From NCBI GenBank assembly GCA_021815305.1, contig JAKAHC010000005.1:62001-126000 (forward strand): 64,000 nt of DNA. The letters are read 5' to 3'. Of this stretch, positions 56,390 through 64,000 are shown one piece after another; the first letter of the stretch is position 1; the number at the start of each line of letters is the position of its first letter. The stretch is from Deltaproteobacteria bacterium (GTDB taxonomy: Bacteria; Desulfobacterota; Deferrimicrobia; Deferrimicrobiales; Deferrimicrobiaceae). The position numbers were made by a program, and so were the translations under genes. The notes beneath the pieces were generated by a model. That model made no database searches, was not told where the DNA came from, and worked only from the letters and a program-made list of their open reading frames with translations.

Positions 56390-58533
56390 CAGGCCCTCCG
56401 GGCGCTCAACAGCGCTTCGCAGTGGTCGCGGACCGCCTTCCTGCGGGACATCTTTCCCCGGTGGAGGCAGGAGACCGCCTCCGTCCCGCCGATGCGGGAC
56501 AGCGCGCTGGCGGCATCGATCCGGACCGGTTCCTCGCGGGAGGAGAAGAAGAACGGCTCGTAGAGGAGCACCTTCTCCAGGGCGGAGACCGCCTCCCGCG
56601 TGTAGGTCTTGAGTTTCCCGAGGGACTGCACCGCCTCGCGCCGGACTTTCAGCTCCTTGTGCGTGAGCATCCGCGCCAGCGCGGGAACGCCCGAGGGAGA
56701 GCCGATTTCGCCCAGGAGGTAGCAGAGATTCCTTGTGAAGTACCACCTGCGGTCCCCCATGCGCGCGAGGATCGCGGGGACCGCCGGCTCCCCAAGACGC
56801 ACCGTCAGGGCCAGGAGGGCCTTTCTGCGTCCCGCGTCCTCCTCCGTCAGGAGCCGGTCCAGAATCGGCGGTGCGGAGACCGTGGCGAACTTCACCAGGA
56901 GCTCCACGCCGTACTTCCTCTCCTTCAGGGCGACGGGATCCGCGAGGTACATCTCGATCAGGCGGTGGAAATCCAGGCCGTCGAGCGCCTTGCGCGCCGC
57001 CTCCCGGCGCTCCGCGGAAGCCGCTTCGCAGGAGGCGGACAGCGCTTCGAGCAACCGGTCCAGGAGTTCGAAATCCTTCTTCCGCACGAGTTCCGGAACC
57101 GCATCCTGGACGCCGGCGAGAAGGACGAGGAAATCGGGGTCCCGCTTCTCCGAGAGGAGCAGCTCCACCAGCACACCGAAGCCCTTCCGCCGGATGGCCT
57201 CCTCTCCGAACCGTGCCGCCACCCCGGGCCCGGGACCGGCTTCCGCTCCCTGCGCATCGTCGCGGGGTTTCTCTCCCCCGGCGGTCGAAAGCTCTTCGAG
57301 GAACCTTGCGTGATCTTCCTCGTTATAGGCCCCCTCCGCGCGCAGGAGCAGCAGGCGCTCGATCGTCTCCCAGGTCTTGACGGCAAAATAGTTCTTCGCC
57401 CGAAGGCTCTCCTGCGCCCAGTTCTGCAGCAGGGGGACGAGGGATCCCTGCACGTCCCGCTCGGAGGCGATGATCTCGAAGATCCGCAGGAGACGCTTTC
57501 CCCCCTTTTCCTCCAGGGAGAGAAGGGCGGACAGCAGTTCAAGGAACTCCGCGTCGGAATATCCGTCCGTCAGGGACCGGGTCAGGGACCGGACCAGGGA
57601 AACGGGCTCGTCGTCCGCGAGCCCCCCGCCGCGCCCGCCTCCCAGGGGAACGATCCCCTCCTCCAGGAACCCGAGGATCTCCCGCCTTCGAGCCTCCGGG
57701 AGGACGCGCAGGGACTGGCCGAGACGGCGAAACATCCTCCGCAGAACTTCCGGCGAAACAAACCCCGGGATCGGGCCGGTGGCGGGTCCCTCGACGGCCT
57801 TGCGCAGGATGACGGGGAGGAGGTCCGGGAAATCCGCGAGTTCCTCGACGATCTTCCGCTCGTCCTCCTCGCTCACGATGTGGGCCGCGAGGAGCATCCG
57901 CAGGAGTGTCTCTTTCCGTTCCTTCCCGGGCTGCGCACCTTCGGGGGCTAGGACCCCGCGCGAAAGCACCTGCTTGTAATTGACGGGCGAGAGGTGAATC
58001 CCGCGGACCCCTTCGCGGAGCAGCAACCCCTCCGGGGGTTCGTCGATCTTCCCCGCCTGCAGGTCCCGGAGACAGCGGAAAAACGTCGTGAGCCCTTCCG
58101 CCGTGACGTCCGCGCCGATCGCCAGGGTGGCGACGTGCTGCCGGAAGAGGGTCTCCGTGAAACCGGTGAAGAGGGGATTGCCGGCGAGAAACCGGTCATG
58201 GTAGAGAATCCGGTCCCGGGTGATGCCCAGCACGAGCAGGGCGGACGGCTCCCGCGAGACCTGCGCGACGAGGGTGGCGTGGAGGGTCGCGATGCGCTCG
58301 GAGAGGAAGGGATGCCCGGGAGTGTAGAGCCCGCTCCAATGGTGCACGCGGGAGAGATCCACGAGAAGCTGTGCGACCCGCTCGGATTCGGCGTCGTGCA
58401 GCTCAACCTCCAATTCCGGGCGCACCTCCGGTAGATTTGCGGTCCCTGTTCCCACATATCGGAATCCGGCCGGAGAATCTTCGCGGAAAAATGACGGCGC
58501 AGGCATAACCCATCGAACGGGCGATGGAATCAT
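56389..58533 (-). CDS. HEAT-repeat protein, partner of the HD-GYP protein
   Basis: A 714-residue protein. Residues about 35-150 resemble the N-domain of the downstream HD-GYP protein (TPGHPF..., LVLGITRDRILYHDRF, HVATLAIGADVTAEGLTTFF). A long all-helical middle follows. The C-terminal third has HEAT-like repeats (AVPAILARMGDRRW, GVPALARMLTHKELKVRREAVQSLG in part, AVSALEKVLL). Such repeats bind proteins. ATG 58533 has a GGAAGGA site; ATG 58506 is an alternative. It is probably a scaffold or adaptor regulated with the phosphodiesterase. Confidence 0.75.
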   Translation of the reverse strand: MIPSPVRWVMPAPSFFREDSPAGFRYVGTGTANLPEVRPELEVELHDAESERVAQLLVDLSRVHHWSGLYTPGHPFLSERIATLHATLVAQVSREPSALLVLGITRDRILYHDRFLAGNPLFTGFTETLFRQHVATLAIGADVTAEGLTTFFRCLRDLQAGKIDEPPEGLLLREGVRGIHLSPVNYKQVLSRGVLAPEGAQPGKERKETLLRMLLAAHIVSEEDERKIVEELADFPDLLPVILRKAVEGPATGPIPGFVSPEVLRRMFRRLGQSLRVLPEARRREILGFLEEGIVPLGGGRGGGLADDEPVSLVRSLTRSLTDGYSDAEFLELLSALLSLEEKGGKRLLRIFEIIASERDVQGSLVPLLQNWAQESLRAKNYFAVKTWETIERLLLLRAEGAYNEEDHARFLEELSTAGGEKPRDDAQGAEAGPGPGVAARFGEEAIRRKGFGVLVELLLSEKRDPDFLVLLAGVQDAVPELVRKKDFELLDRLLEALSASCEAASAERREAARKALDGLDFHRLIEMYLADPVALKERKYGVELLVKFATVSAPPILDRLLTEEDAGRRKALLALTVRLGEPAVPAILARMGDRRWYFTRNLCYLLGEIGSPSGVPALARMLTHKELKVRREAVQSLGKLKTYTREAVSALEKVLLYEPFFFSSREEPVRIDAASALSRIGGTEAVSCLHRGKMSRRKAVRDHCEALLSARRA

Positions 58534-58556
58534 CCATGGGATCCTTCCCTCCCGAG

Positions 58557-58964
58557 CTACCGTTTTTCCACGGGGTAGTTCCTCCGGACCCACTCGTTCC
58601 AGCCGCCTCTCAGCGCGTATACCTTGCCGTACCCCATTTCGATCAGTCGGAGCGCCACCCGGGCGCTCGTGGCCTCCTGGAGTCAGGAACAGTACAGGAC
58701 GAGGTTCTTCCCCTTCGGGTACTTTCCCGCCCACGCGGAGACGTTCCGCGGATCTTCGACCACCGCGCCGGGGATCCCGGCGTCCCCCGCATCCGGCCGG
58801 ACGTCGATGACGGCCACATCGGCACGCCCGAGGAAGGATCTGAGCGTCTCGGGCTCCATCCTCGGCACCTCCGCCGCGCAGGCGGAAACCGACCAGGCCG
58901 CCGCCGCGAGAAACGCGGCCACCGCAAGAAAACAGCGCGGCGCATCGCCCATGCCCCTGTTCAT
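58557..58964 (-). CDS. Rhodanese-like lipoprotein, predicted selenoprotein (in-frame UGA at codon 94)
   Basis: The frame from ATG 58964 (GGGAGGG site upstream) encodes a signal peptide with lipobox-like VSAC (C29) and a rhodanese fold (DVAVIDVRPDAGDAG). It then reaches NLVLYCS followed by UGA (58683-58685). Reading through continues in frame with LQEATSARVALRLIEMGY, KVYALRGGWNEWV, to a TAG at 58557. Homologous single-domain rhodaneses have YCSCP-EATSARVA at this place, so UGA stands where Cys is usual. A hairpin lies 14 bases after the UGA. Total 135 residues including Sec94. The sulfurtransferase would act in the periplasm. A normal stop, giving a truncated pseudogene, is the alternative. 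Confidence 0.8.
58650..58668 (-). promoter_or_regulatory. Candidate bacterial SECIS hairpin
   Basis: In the minus-strand RNA, GAGCGCC and GGCGCUC form a perfect 7-bp stem with loop CGGGU, beginning 15 bases after the UGA. The loop lies 22-26 bases downstream and carries G residues, within the range for bacterial SECIS elements. Confidence 0.6.
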
Positions 58965-59106
58965 CGCCGGCCCTCCCACCCATTGGTCGGCGGATGCCTT
59001 TCCGGACCCGCCGTACCTCAAAGAAGGATGATACCCGAAGACGGCGGGCAAGAGACACAGGTTCCCGTCCCTTTTCATGGGGGCTCCTCTTCCGCGCCAA
59101 GTCGTG

Positions 59107-59112
59107 TATACT
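59107..59112 (+). promoter_or_regulatory. Candidate -10 box for the amino-acid ABC transporter operon
   Basis: TATACT lies 62 bases before the ATP-binding-subunit ATG. A short inverted repeat (CAAAG / CTTTG, 59115-59132) follows near the expected start of transcription. No convincing -35 is seen. Confidence 0.4.
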
Positions 59113-59173
59113 TTCAAAGTTCGAGCGCTTTGGGCGCATTCCGCGCCTTGTGTGCAACCCCAGGGAGCCTTGA

Positions 59174-59908
59174 ATGATCCGGTTCGAGGGCGTCCACAAG
59201 TGGTTCGGCCCGCTCCACGTGCTGAACAACATCAACCTGCGCGTGAAACCGGGCGAAGTCGTCGTGGTGTGCGGACCGTCGGGCTCGGGGAAGTCGACCC
59301 TCATCCGCACCATCAACGACCTGGAGCCGATCAACGAGGGGAAGCTCGTCGTCGCCGGCATGGACCTCTCGGACAGGAAGACGGACATCAACAAGCTGCG
59401 GGCCGAGATCGGGTTCGTCTTCCAGCAGTTCAACCTCTACCCCCACCTGACGGTCCTGAAGAACATCACGCTGGCGCCGATCAAGATCCGCAAACTGGAC
59501 CGGAAGACCGCGGAGGAGCAGGCGATGGCGCTCCTCGAGCGCGTCGGGCTCGCGGAGAAGCGGAACGCCCACCCGTCCCAGCTTTCGGGGGGGCAACAGC
59601 AGCGGGTCGCCATCGCCCGGGGACTCGCGATGAAACCGAAGATCATGCTCTTCGACGAACCCACCTCCGCCCTGGACCCGGAGATGATCGGAGAGGTGCT
59701 CCAGGTCATGAAGGATCTCGCGGTATCCGGCATGACGATGATGGTGGTCACCCACGAGATGGGCTTCGCGCGCGAGGTTTCCCACCGGGTCGTTTTCATG
59801 GACCACGGCACGGTACTCGAAGAGGCGGAACCGGAAGAGTTCTTCAAGAACCCCCAGCATGATCGGGCGCAGCAGTTCCTCAAGCAGATCCTGTCGCCCA
59901 TGCACTGA
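59174..59908 (+). CDS. Polar amino-acid ABC transporter ATP-binding subunit (GlnQ/GltL-like)
   Basis: A 244-residue ABC ATPase. Walker [10 protein letters not shown] is near residue 35, the signature [16 protein letters not shown] follows, and Walker B is [26 protein letters not shown] holds the switch His, in the pattern typical of the GlnQ/HisP family. With the three downstream genes it forms an importer for glutamate/aspartate, glutamine or related amino acids. Confidence 0.95.
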   Translation: MIRFEGVHKWFGPLHVLNNINLRVKPGEVVVVCGPSGSGKSTLIRTINDLEPINEGKLVVAGMDLSDRKTDINKLRAEIGFVFQQFNLYPHLTVLKNITLAPIKIRKLDRKTAEEQAMALLERVGLAEKRNAHPSQLSGGQQQRVAIARGLAMKPKIMLFDEPTSALDPEMIGEVLQVMKDLAVSGMTMMVVTHEMGFAREVSHRVVFMDHGTVLEEAEPEEFFKNPQHDRAQQFLKQILSPMH

Positions 59909-59936
59909 AACCCAACAGAAACGGAGGGAAGAGAAG

Positions 59937-60785
59937 ATGGCGCGAAAAGTCGGGTTCCTGATCGTTGCGCTGGCGCTGGTCGTCGCGGTGTTCGGGTCGG
60001 GCGCGCTTGCCGCCGACACCCTGGCCGCGGTGAAGGCGAAGGGAGTCCTGGTGGCGGGCGTGAAGGACTCCCTGCCCCCGTTCGGGTCCGTGGACCCGAA
60101 CACCAAGGAGTTCGTCGGGTACGACATCGACTTCGTCAAGTACATCGCCCACAAGCTGGGAGTCAAGGTCGAGTACAAGCCGGTGACCTCCGCGAACCGG
60201 ATCCCGATGCTGATGGAGGGGCGGGTCGACATCGATGCCTGCACGATGACGAAGACCCCCGATCGGGCCAAGCAGATCGGCTTCAGCTACACGTATTTCC
60301 TCACGGGGCAGAAGTTCCTCACGAAGAAGGGGACGGTGAAGAGCCTGAAGGACCTCGAGGGGAAGAAGATCGGAACGGCGAAGGGCTCCACCTCGGAGCA
60401 GAACGTGAAGAAGGCGGTCCCCTCCGCCACCATCCTCTCCTTCGACGACTACCCGCAGGGGGTCCTTGCGCTGGAGCAGGGGAAGGTCATCGCCGTCACC
60501 ACCGACGAGTCGATCCTGGCGGGCCAGCTCGGCAAGCTCCAGAAGAACCCCGCCACCCGCGGGAAGTACGAGATCCCGGACATCCAGATCTCCAACGAGC
60601 CGTACGGCCTCGGGGTCCGGAAGGGCGATACGAAATTCCTGGACTTCGTGAACGCCACGTTGCTCGAGATGGAGAAGAACGGCGAGGCGAAGAAGATATG
60701 GAACCGCTGGTTCGGGCCGAATACGGACAGCCCGATCAACCGCGGAAAGTTCAGGATCACCGCGGACAGGATGGGCCTGGAGTAG
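59937..60785 (+). CDS. Amino-acid ABC transporter substrate-binding protein (family 3)
   Basis: A 282-residue periplasmic protein with a signal peptide (residues about 1-26, GALAAD). The family 3 binding signature GYDIDFVKYIAHKLG is near residue 63. ANRIPMLMEGRVDIDACTMTKTPDR is the ligand-site region (here RIPMLMEGRVD and MTKTPDR). It is most like GltI/PEB1-type Glu/Asp binding proteins, inferred from the two-permease operon. ATG 59937 has a GGAGGGAAG site. Confidence 0.9.
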   Translation: MARKVGFLIVALALVVAVFGSGALAADTLAAVKAKGVLVAGVKDSLPPFGSVDPNTKEFVGYDIDFVKYIAHKLGVKVEYKPVTSANRIPMLMEGRVDIDACTMTKTPDRAKQIGFSYTYFLTGQKFLTKKGTVKSLKDLEGKKIGTAKGSTSEQNVKKAVPSATILSFDDYPQGVLALEQGKVIAVTTDESILAGQLGKLQKNPATRGKYEIPDIQISNEPYGLGVRKGDTKFLDFVNATLLEMEKNGEAKKIWNRWFGPNTDSPINRGKFRITADRMGLE

Positions 60786-60810
60786 GCTGCGGGGCGGGAA
60801 CCGTTTCCCG

Positions 60811-61515
60811 ATGCACTACCATTTCGACTGGGCGGTCGTCACCGGCGGGAAGTATTACGAGTGGCTCGTTTCCGGGGTCTACGTAACCGTCAAGCTCTCG
60901 CTGGTGTCGATCGCCCTTTCGTTCCTCCTTGGCCTCGTCATCGCGGTCATGCGGATGAGCCGCTTCGGGCCCGTCCGCTGGTTCGCCCACGGGTACCTGG
61001 AGTTCTTCCGCAACACGCCGCTGCTGGTGCAGATGTTCTTCTGGTACTTCGGTTCGTACAAGATCCTCCCCCAGTCGGTCAACGACTGGCTCGTCAAGGG
61101 GGACTTCGAGTTCGCGGCGGCCGTCATCGCGCTCACGATCTACACCTCCGCCTTCATCGCCGAGGACATCCGCTCGGGTGTGCGCTCCATCCCGAAGGAG
61201 CAGATGGAGGCCGCGCGCAGCTCCGGGTTCTCCTACATCCGGTCGATGCGATACATCATCCTGCCGCAGGCGGTGCGCCTCACCATTCCGCCGCTCATCA
61301 ACCAGTTCCTGAACCTGATGAAGAACTCTTCCCTGGCGATGACGATCGGCGTGGCGGAACTGATGTACCAGGCGCGGCAGGTGGAGAGCTACACGTTCAA
61401 GGGGTTCGAGGCGTTCAGCGCGGCCACGCTGGTATACCTGGCGATGTCCTTCGTCATCACGGGGCTGATGACGCTGTACGACAGGATGGTCCTCCAGCCC
61501 ATCAAGGGGCGCTGA
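60811..61515 (+). CDS. Amino-acid ABC transporter permease 1 (GltJ-like)
   Basis: A 234-residue membrane protein with five helices. VTVKLSLVSIALSFLLGL opens the HisM-type domain. The EAA loop EAARSSGFSYIRSMRYIILPQAVR (here EAARSSGFSY and YIILPQAVR) contacts the ATPase. LEFFRNTPLLVQMFFWYF is a family signature. It is followed after one base by the second permease. Confidence 0.93.
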   Translation: MHYHFDWAVVTGGKYYEWLVSGVYVTVKLSLVSIALSFLLGLVIAVMRMSRFGPVRWFAHGYLEFFRNTPLLVQMFFWYFGSYKILPQSVNDWLVKGDFEFAAAVIALTIYTSAFIAEDIRSGVRSIPKEQMEAARSSGFSYIRSMRYIILPQAVRLTIPPLINQFLNLMKNSSLAMTIGVAELMYQARQVESYTFKGFEAFSAATLVYLAMSFVITGLMTLYDRMVLQPIKGR

Positions 61516-61516
61516 G

Positions 61517-62218
61517 ATGATCGGCGGGCTCGACTTCACCGTCGTCTGGAAGGACCTGCCCTACTTTTTCCTCGGCCGGTACCCCAAGGGGCCGCTCGGC
61601 GGGGTGGGGCTCACCCTCTATCTCGCCGTGGTGTCCCTTTTCCTCTCCTTCATCGGCGGGTTGATCCTGGGGCTCCTGAGCGTCTCCCGGAACCGTCTGA
61701 TCAAGTGGGGGTCCTCGGCGGTCATCCAGACGATCCGCGGGATGCCGCTCCTGATGGTCATCTTCTGGATGTTCTTCCTTCTTCCGTCCCTGCTGGGGGG
61801 AGGGATGCCGGCGTCGTGGACCGTCATCACGGCGCTGACGCTGTTCACCTCCTCCTACATGTCCGAGATCGTGCGTGCCGGGATCCTCGGGATCCCGAAA
61901 GGGCAGACGGAGGCGGCCATATCGACCGGGCTGTCGCACCGGCAGGCGATGCTCCACATCATCCTGCCGCAGGCGCTTCGGAACATGATCCCCTCGTTCG
62001 TGAACCAGTTCGTCTCGATGATCAAGGACACGTCGCTGGCCTTCATCGTGGGCGTGTCGGAACTGACCCAGGTCGCAACGCAGATGAACAACCGGACGAT
62101 GCTCTACCCCACGGAGATCTTCCTGTTCATCGCCGTGATCTACTTCATCCTGTGCTTCGCCTTCACGGAGCTGTCCCGCTGGCTCGAACGCCGGCTCGCG
62201 TACCAGAAAGCGATCTGA
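61517..62218 (+). CDS. Amino-acid ABC transporter permease 2 (GltK-like)
   Basis: A 233-residue membrane protein, the heterodimer partner of the previous permease. It has IQTIRGMPLLMVIFWMFF and the EAA loop TEAAISTGLSHRQAMLHIILPQALR (given as EAAISTGLSH and HIILPQALR). It ends the four-gene transporter operon; a FadR-type gene begins 125 bases later. Confidence 0.93.
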   Translation: MIGGLDFTVVWKDLPYFFLGRYPKGPLGGVGLTLYLAVVSLFLSFIGGLILGLLSVSRNRLIKWGSSAVIQTIRGMPLLMVIFWMFFLLPSLLGGGMPASWTVITALTLFTSSYMSEIVRAGILGIPKGQTEAAISTGLSHRQAMLHIILPQALRNMIPSFVNQFVSMIKDTSLAFIVGVSELTQVATQMNNRTMLYPTEIFLFIAVIYFILCFAFTELSRWLERRLAYQKAI

Positions 62219-62283
62219 TCCGCAACCGCTCGAAACGATAGGGGTTCCCGTTCCCCCCGGGGGACGGCGGGCGCGCCTTTCCC

Positions 62284-62313
62284 TTGACACCTCCCCACCA
62301 AACATCGAATGAT
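62284..62313 (+). promoter_or_regulatory. Promoter of the FadR-type regulator gene
   Basis: TTGACA (62284-62289) and AATGAT (62308-62313) are 18 bases apart. The -10 overlaps the palindrome that follows. Confidence 0.55.
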
Positions 62314-62326
62314 ATGGTCACCATAT
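62312..62326. promoter_or_regulatory. Palindromic operator, GntR/FadR type
   Basis: ATATGGT-C-ACCATAT is a perfect 15-bp palindrome with core TGGTCACCA, like known FadR-subfamily sites (TGGTnnnACCA). It overlaps the -10 and start region of the regulator promoter, 18 bases before its GTG, so autorepression is likely. Confidence 0.75.
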
Positions 62327-62343
62327 GACTTCCGGGAGTCAGA

Positions 62344-63078
62344 GTGCCAAGGAAGCTCCGCGACAGCCTCGCCCGCATCATCCTCGACAGGATCTTCCGG
62401 GGGGACTTTGCGGCCGGGGACCGCCTTCCGTCCATCGAGGAGCTGGGGCGGGAGTACGGGATGAGCGTCGTCTCCGTGCGGGAGGCGATCCAGAAGCTCT
62501 CCATCATGGGGCTGGTGCACATCCGCCAGGGGGGTGGAACCTTCCTGGACAAGAACATCCCCTCCATCCTCGAGATCCTCGATGCCCGGAAATACGTGGA
62601 GATGGCCACCTGCCTGCTCGCCGCCAGGAACGCGACCGGGGAAGAACACGCCCTGCTCGGCCGTCTCATCGAGCGGATGGAGGAAGACTTCGCCCGGAAG
62701 GATTTCGTCGCCTACACCCAGAAAGACCTCGAGTTCCATCTCGCCATCGGGAGGATGTCGAAGAACGTCCTCCTGTCGGCATTCCTCGAAAACATCCAGG
62801 AGCTGCTCTTTTACCTCCAACAGCGCACCCACATGTTGCAGGGGACGATCGAGAAGGCGTACCGCTTCCACCCGGAGATCGCCGAGGCCATCCGGAAACG
62901 GGACGGCTGCGCCGCCCAGGTGCTGATCATGGAGCACATCGAGGCGGTCAAGCGCGCCTGGAGCGAATACGATCGCCGGGAAGACGGAGGACCGAAGGGC
63001 GGGAAGCCCCGGCGCAAGTTCCCCGGGCGGGCAACGGCGGGTGCGGGAAGGAACGCGGCGGGAAGGAGGTCCCGGTAG
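62344..63078 (+). CDS. FadR/GntR-family transcriptional regulator
   Basis: A 244-residue regulator. The N-terminal winged helix (about 5-68) contains RLPSIEELGREYGMSVVSVREAIQKL (here PSIEELGREYGMS and VSVREAIQKL) and QGGGTFL. The FCD-type ligand domain (about 80-205) has FHLAIGRMSKN and FHPEIAEAI with acid/metal-site residues. The C-terminal 30 residues are basic and likely disordered. GTG 62344. A perfect palindrome overlaps its promoter. It precedes a branched-chain amino-acid binding protein by 86 bases and may regulate it or the ABC operon upstream. The ligand is unknown. Confidence 0.9.
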   Translation: MPRKLRDSLARIILDRIFRGDFAAGDRLPSIEELGREYGMSVVSVREAIQKLSIMGLVHIRQGGGTFLDKNIPSILEILDARKYVEMATCLLAARNATGEEHALLGRLIERMEEDFARKDFVAYTQKDLEFHLAIGRMSKNVLLSAFLENIQELLFYLQQRTHMLQGTIEKAYRFHPEIAEAIRKRDGCAAQVLIMEHIEAVKRAWSEYDRREDGGPKGGKPRRKFPGRATAGAGRNAAGRRSR

Positions 63079-63164
63079 GGCGCACGGCATGCGGGAATCG
63101 CGGGCGCCGGGATGCCCGCGCCGGCGCAACTCGCATCAAAACCCCCAAGCAAGGAGGAGGAACC

Positions 63165-64000
63165 ATGCAAGGGAAAAAAACCCGATGGCTGACGTACGCA
63201 ATGGCACTCGTTTTTTCGCTGTCGATGGTTTCCGCAGGTGTGGCGGCGGACAAGGAGATCCGGATCGGCGCCGTCTACCCGCTGACGGGGAACCTGGCAT
63301 CCACGGGCCTCGACTGCCTGCACGGCGCCGAGCTTGCGGTGGACATCATCAACGGGAAATATCCGGACCTGAGTCTTCCCCTCGCGAAGACGGCGGGGCT
63401 TCCCAACCTGGGCGGGGCGAAGATCAAGCTCATCACCGCCGACACGAAGGGCGAACCCAGGAACGGGCAGGCCGAGGCGGAACGCCTGGTCACCCAGGAA
63501 AAGGTCGTCGGGATGATCGGGGCGTACCAGAGCGCCGTGACGAAGACCGCGAGCCAGGCCACCGAACGGCTCCGGATCCCCTACGTCTGCTCCGACTCCT
63601 CCTCCCCCACCCTCACGGAGCGCGGCCTCAAGTATTTCTTCCGGGTCAGCCCCCACGACGCCGGCTTCGCCCGGGACCAGCTGCAGTTCCTGAAGGACAT
63701 CGAGAAGGCCAGGGGCGTGAAGATCCGGACGATCGCCGTCCTCTACGAGAACACCGAGTTCGGGTCCAACGTCGGGAAACAGGTCCTCGCGCTCGCCCCC
63801 GAGTACGGGTTCAAGGTCGTCGCCGACATCTCCTACACCGCGAACGCGACGGACGTGACGAGCGAGGTGGGCCGGCTCATCCGCGCCAATCCCGACGTGC
63901 TTATGCACGCCTCCTACATCACCGACGCGATCCTGTTCACGAAGACGTTCAAGGAGATGGGCTTTCACCCGAAGGGGCTCCTGACGTTCGCCGGGTACAT
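63165..64000 (+). CDS. LivK-like ABC transporter substrate-binding protein (partial, 3' end outside window)
   Basis: The visible 278 residues begin with a signal peptide (about 1-28, GVAADK). IRIGAVYPLTGNLASTGLD is the LivJ/LivK-family opening (here GAVYPLTGNL), and IGAYQSAVTKTASQATER, VCSDSSSPTLTERG and FFRVSPHDAGFA fit ligand-site regions of type I periplasmic binding proteins for branched-chain or related amino acids, ureas or amides. AAGGAGGAGG lies four bases before ATG 63165. Permease genes would be expected beyond the window. Confidence 0.9.
   Translation, partial: MQGKKTRWLTYAMALVFSLSMVSAGVAADKEIRIGAVYPLTGNLASTGLDCLHGAELAVDIINGKYPDLSLPLAKTAGLPNLGGAKIKLITADTKGEPRNGQAEAERLVTQEKVVGMIGAYQSAVTKTASQATERLRIPYVCSDSSSPTLTERGLKYFFRVSPHDAGFARDQLQFLKDIEKARGVKIRTIAVLYENTEFGSNVGKQVLALAPEYGFKVVADISYTANATDVTSEVGRLIRANPDVLMHASYITDAILFTKTFKEMGFHPKGLLTFAGY

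Noticed and set aside
58683-59117. Rhodanese gene ending at the UGA as an ordinary truncated gene
   Set aside because: Conserved rhodanese sequence continues in frame for 41 codons beyond the UGA with a SECIS-like hairpin, so read-through is the better explanation.

Overview
The window is about 64 kb of GC-rich chromosomal DNA, densely packed with genes. Its content points to an anaerobic or microaerophilic, respiring Gram-negative bacterium: lipid A aminoarabinose genes, multiheme c-type cytochromes with NrfD/FeS partners, a membrane-bound uptake [NiFe] hydrogenase with its full maturation set, TRAP and ABC transporters, and an apparent selenoprotein. I infer a Desulfobacterota-like (deltaproteobacterial) lineage. 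No rRNA is present to confirm this. No tRNA, CRISPR array, insertion sequence or prophage was seen, and no gene-free stretch exceeds about 250 bp.

Layout. 1-4298 (minus): lipid A Ara4N operon in the order arnT-arnB-arnC-arnA, the last cut by the window edge. 4452-9994 (plus): cytochrome P460-like protein, a metallo-beta-lactamase hydrolase, a glycine-zipper lipoprotein, glycogen branching enzyme and an MFS exporter. 10088-16515 (minus): two tandem paralogous modules of multiheme cytochrome c, four-cluster ferredoxin and NrfD, preceded by a ferritin-like protein. 16610-24873 (minus): typA, a SLOG-like protein, a TRAP transporter (TatT, DctP, fused DctQM) and a hybrid histidine kinase. 24941-31490 (minus): a sugar-oxidation operon tkt-tal-zwf-pgl-glk. 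31714-35123: mntP and aconitase, divergent. 35140-36306: a decayed MmeI-type restriction-methylation gene. 36524-42444: CBS/ACT protein, gdhA, a Fic-fold protein that has lost its catalytic residues, and a KaiC-like/PEP-synthase-like fusion. 42566-52274: hydrogenase structural genes (small, large, cytochrome b), hypA-hypB, then divergent protease-hypF-hypC-hypD-hypE. 52384-58533: DCC-family protein, a two-gene MmgE/PrpD + ComA-like operon, and a HEAT-repeat protein with an HD-GYP partner. 58557-58964: a rhodanese lipoprotein whose frame is kept only if an in-frame UGA is read as selenocysteine. 59174-62218: an acidic or polar amino-acid ABC transporter. 62344-64000: a FadR-type regulator with its palindromic operator and the start of a LivK-like binding protein.

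How they work together. The hydrogenase would feed H2 electrons to quinone through its cytochrome b. The two NrfD modules would exchange electrons between quinone and periplasmic c-type cytochromes. The tkt-tal-zwf-pgl-glk operon and glgB serve sugar and glycogen metabolism, while aconitase and GDH link the TCA cycle to nitrogen. The TRAP and ABC systems import organic and amino acids.

The items most worth follow-up are the selenocysteine rhodanese with a downstream SECIS-like hairpin, the Asp-for-Cys change at the hydrogenase proximal cluster, the catalytically dead Fic protein, and the ComA-like/MmgE-PrpD pair.
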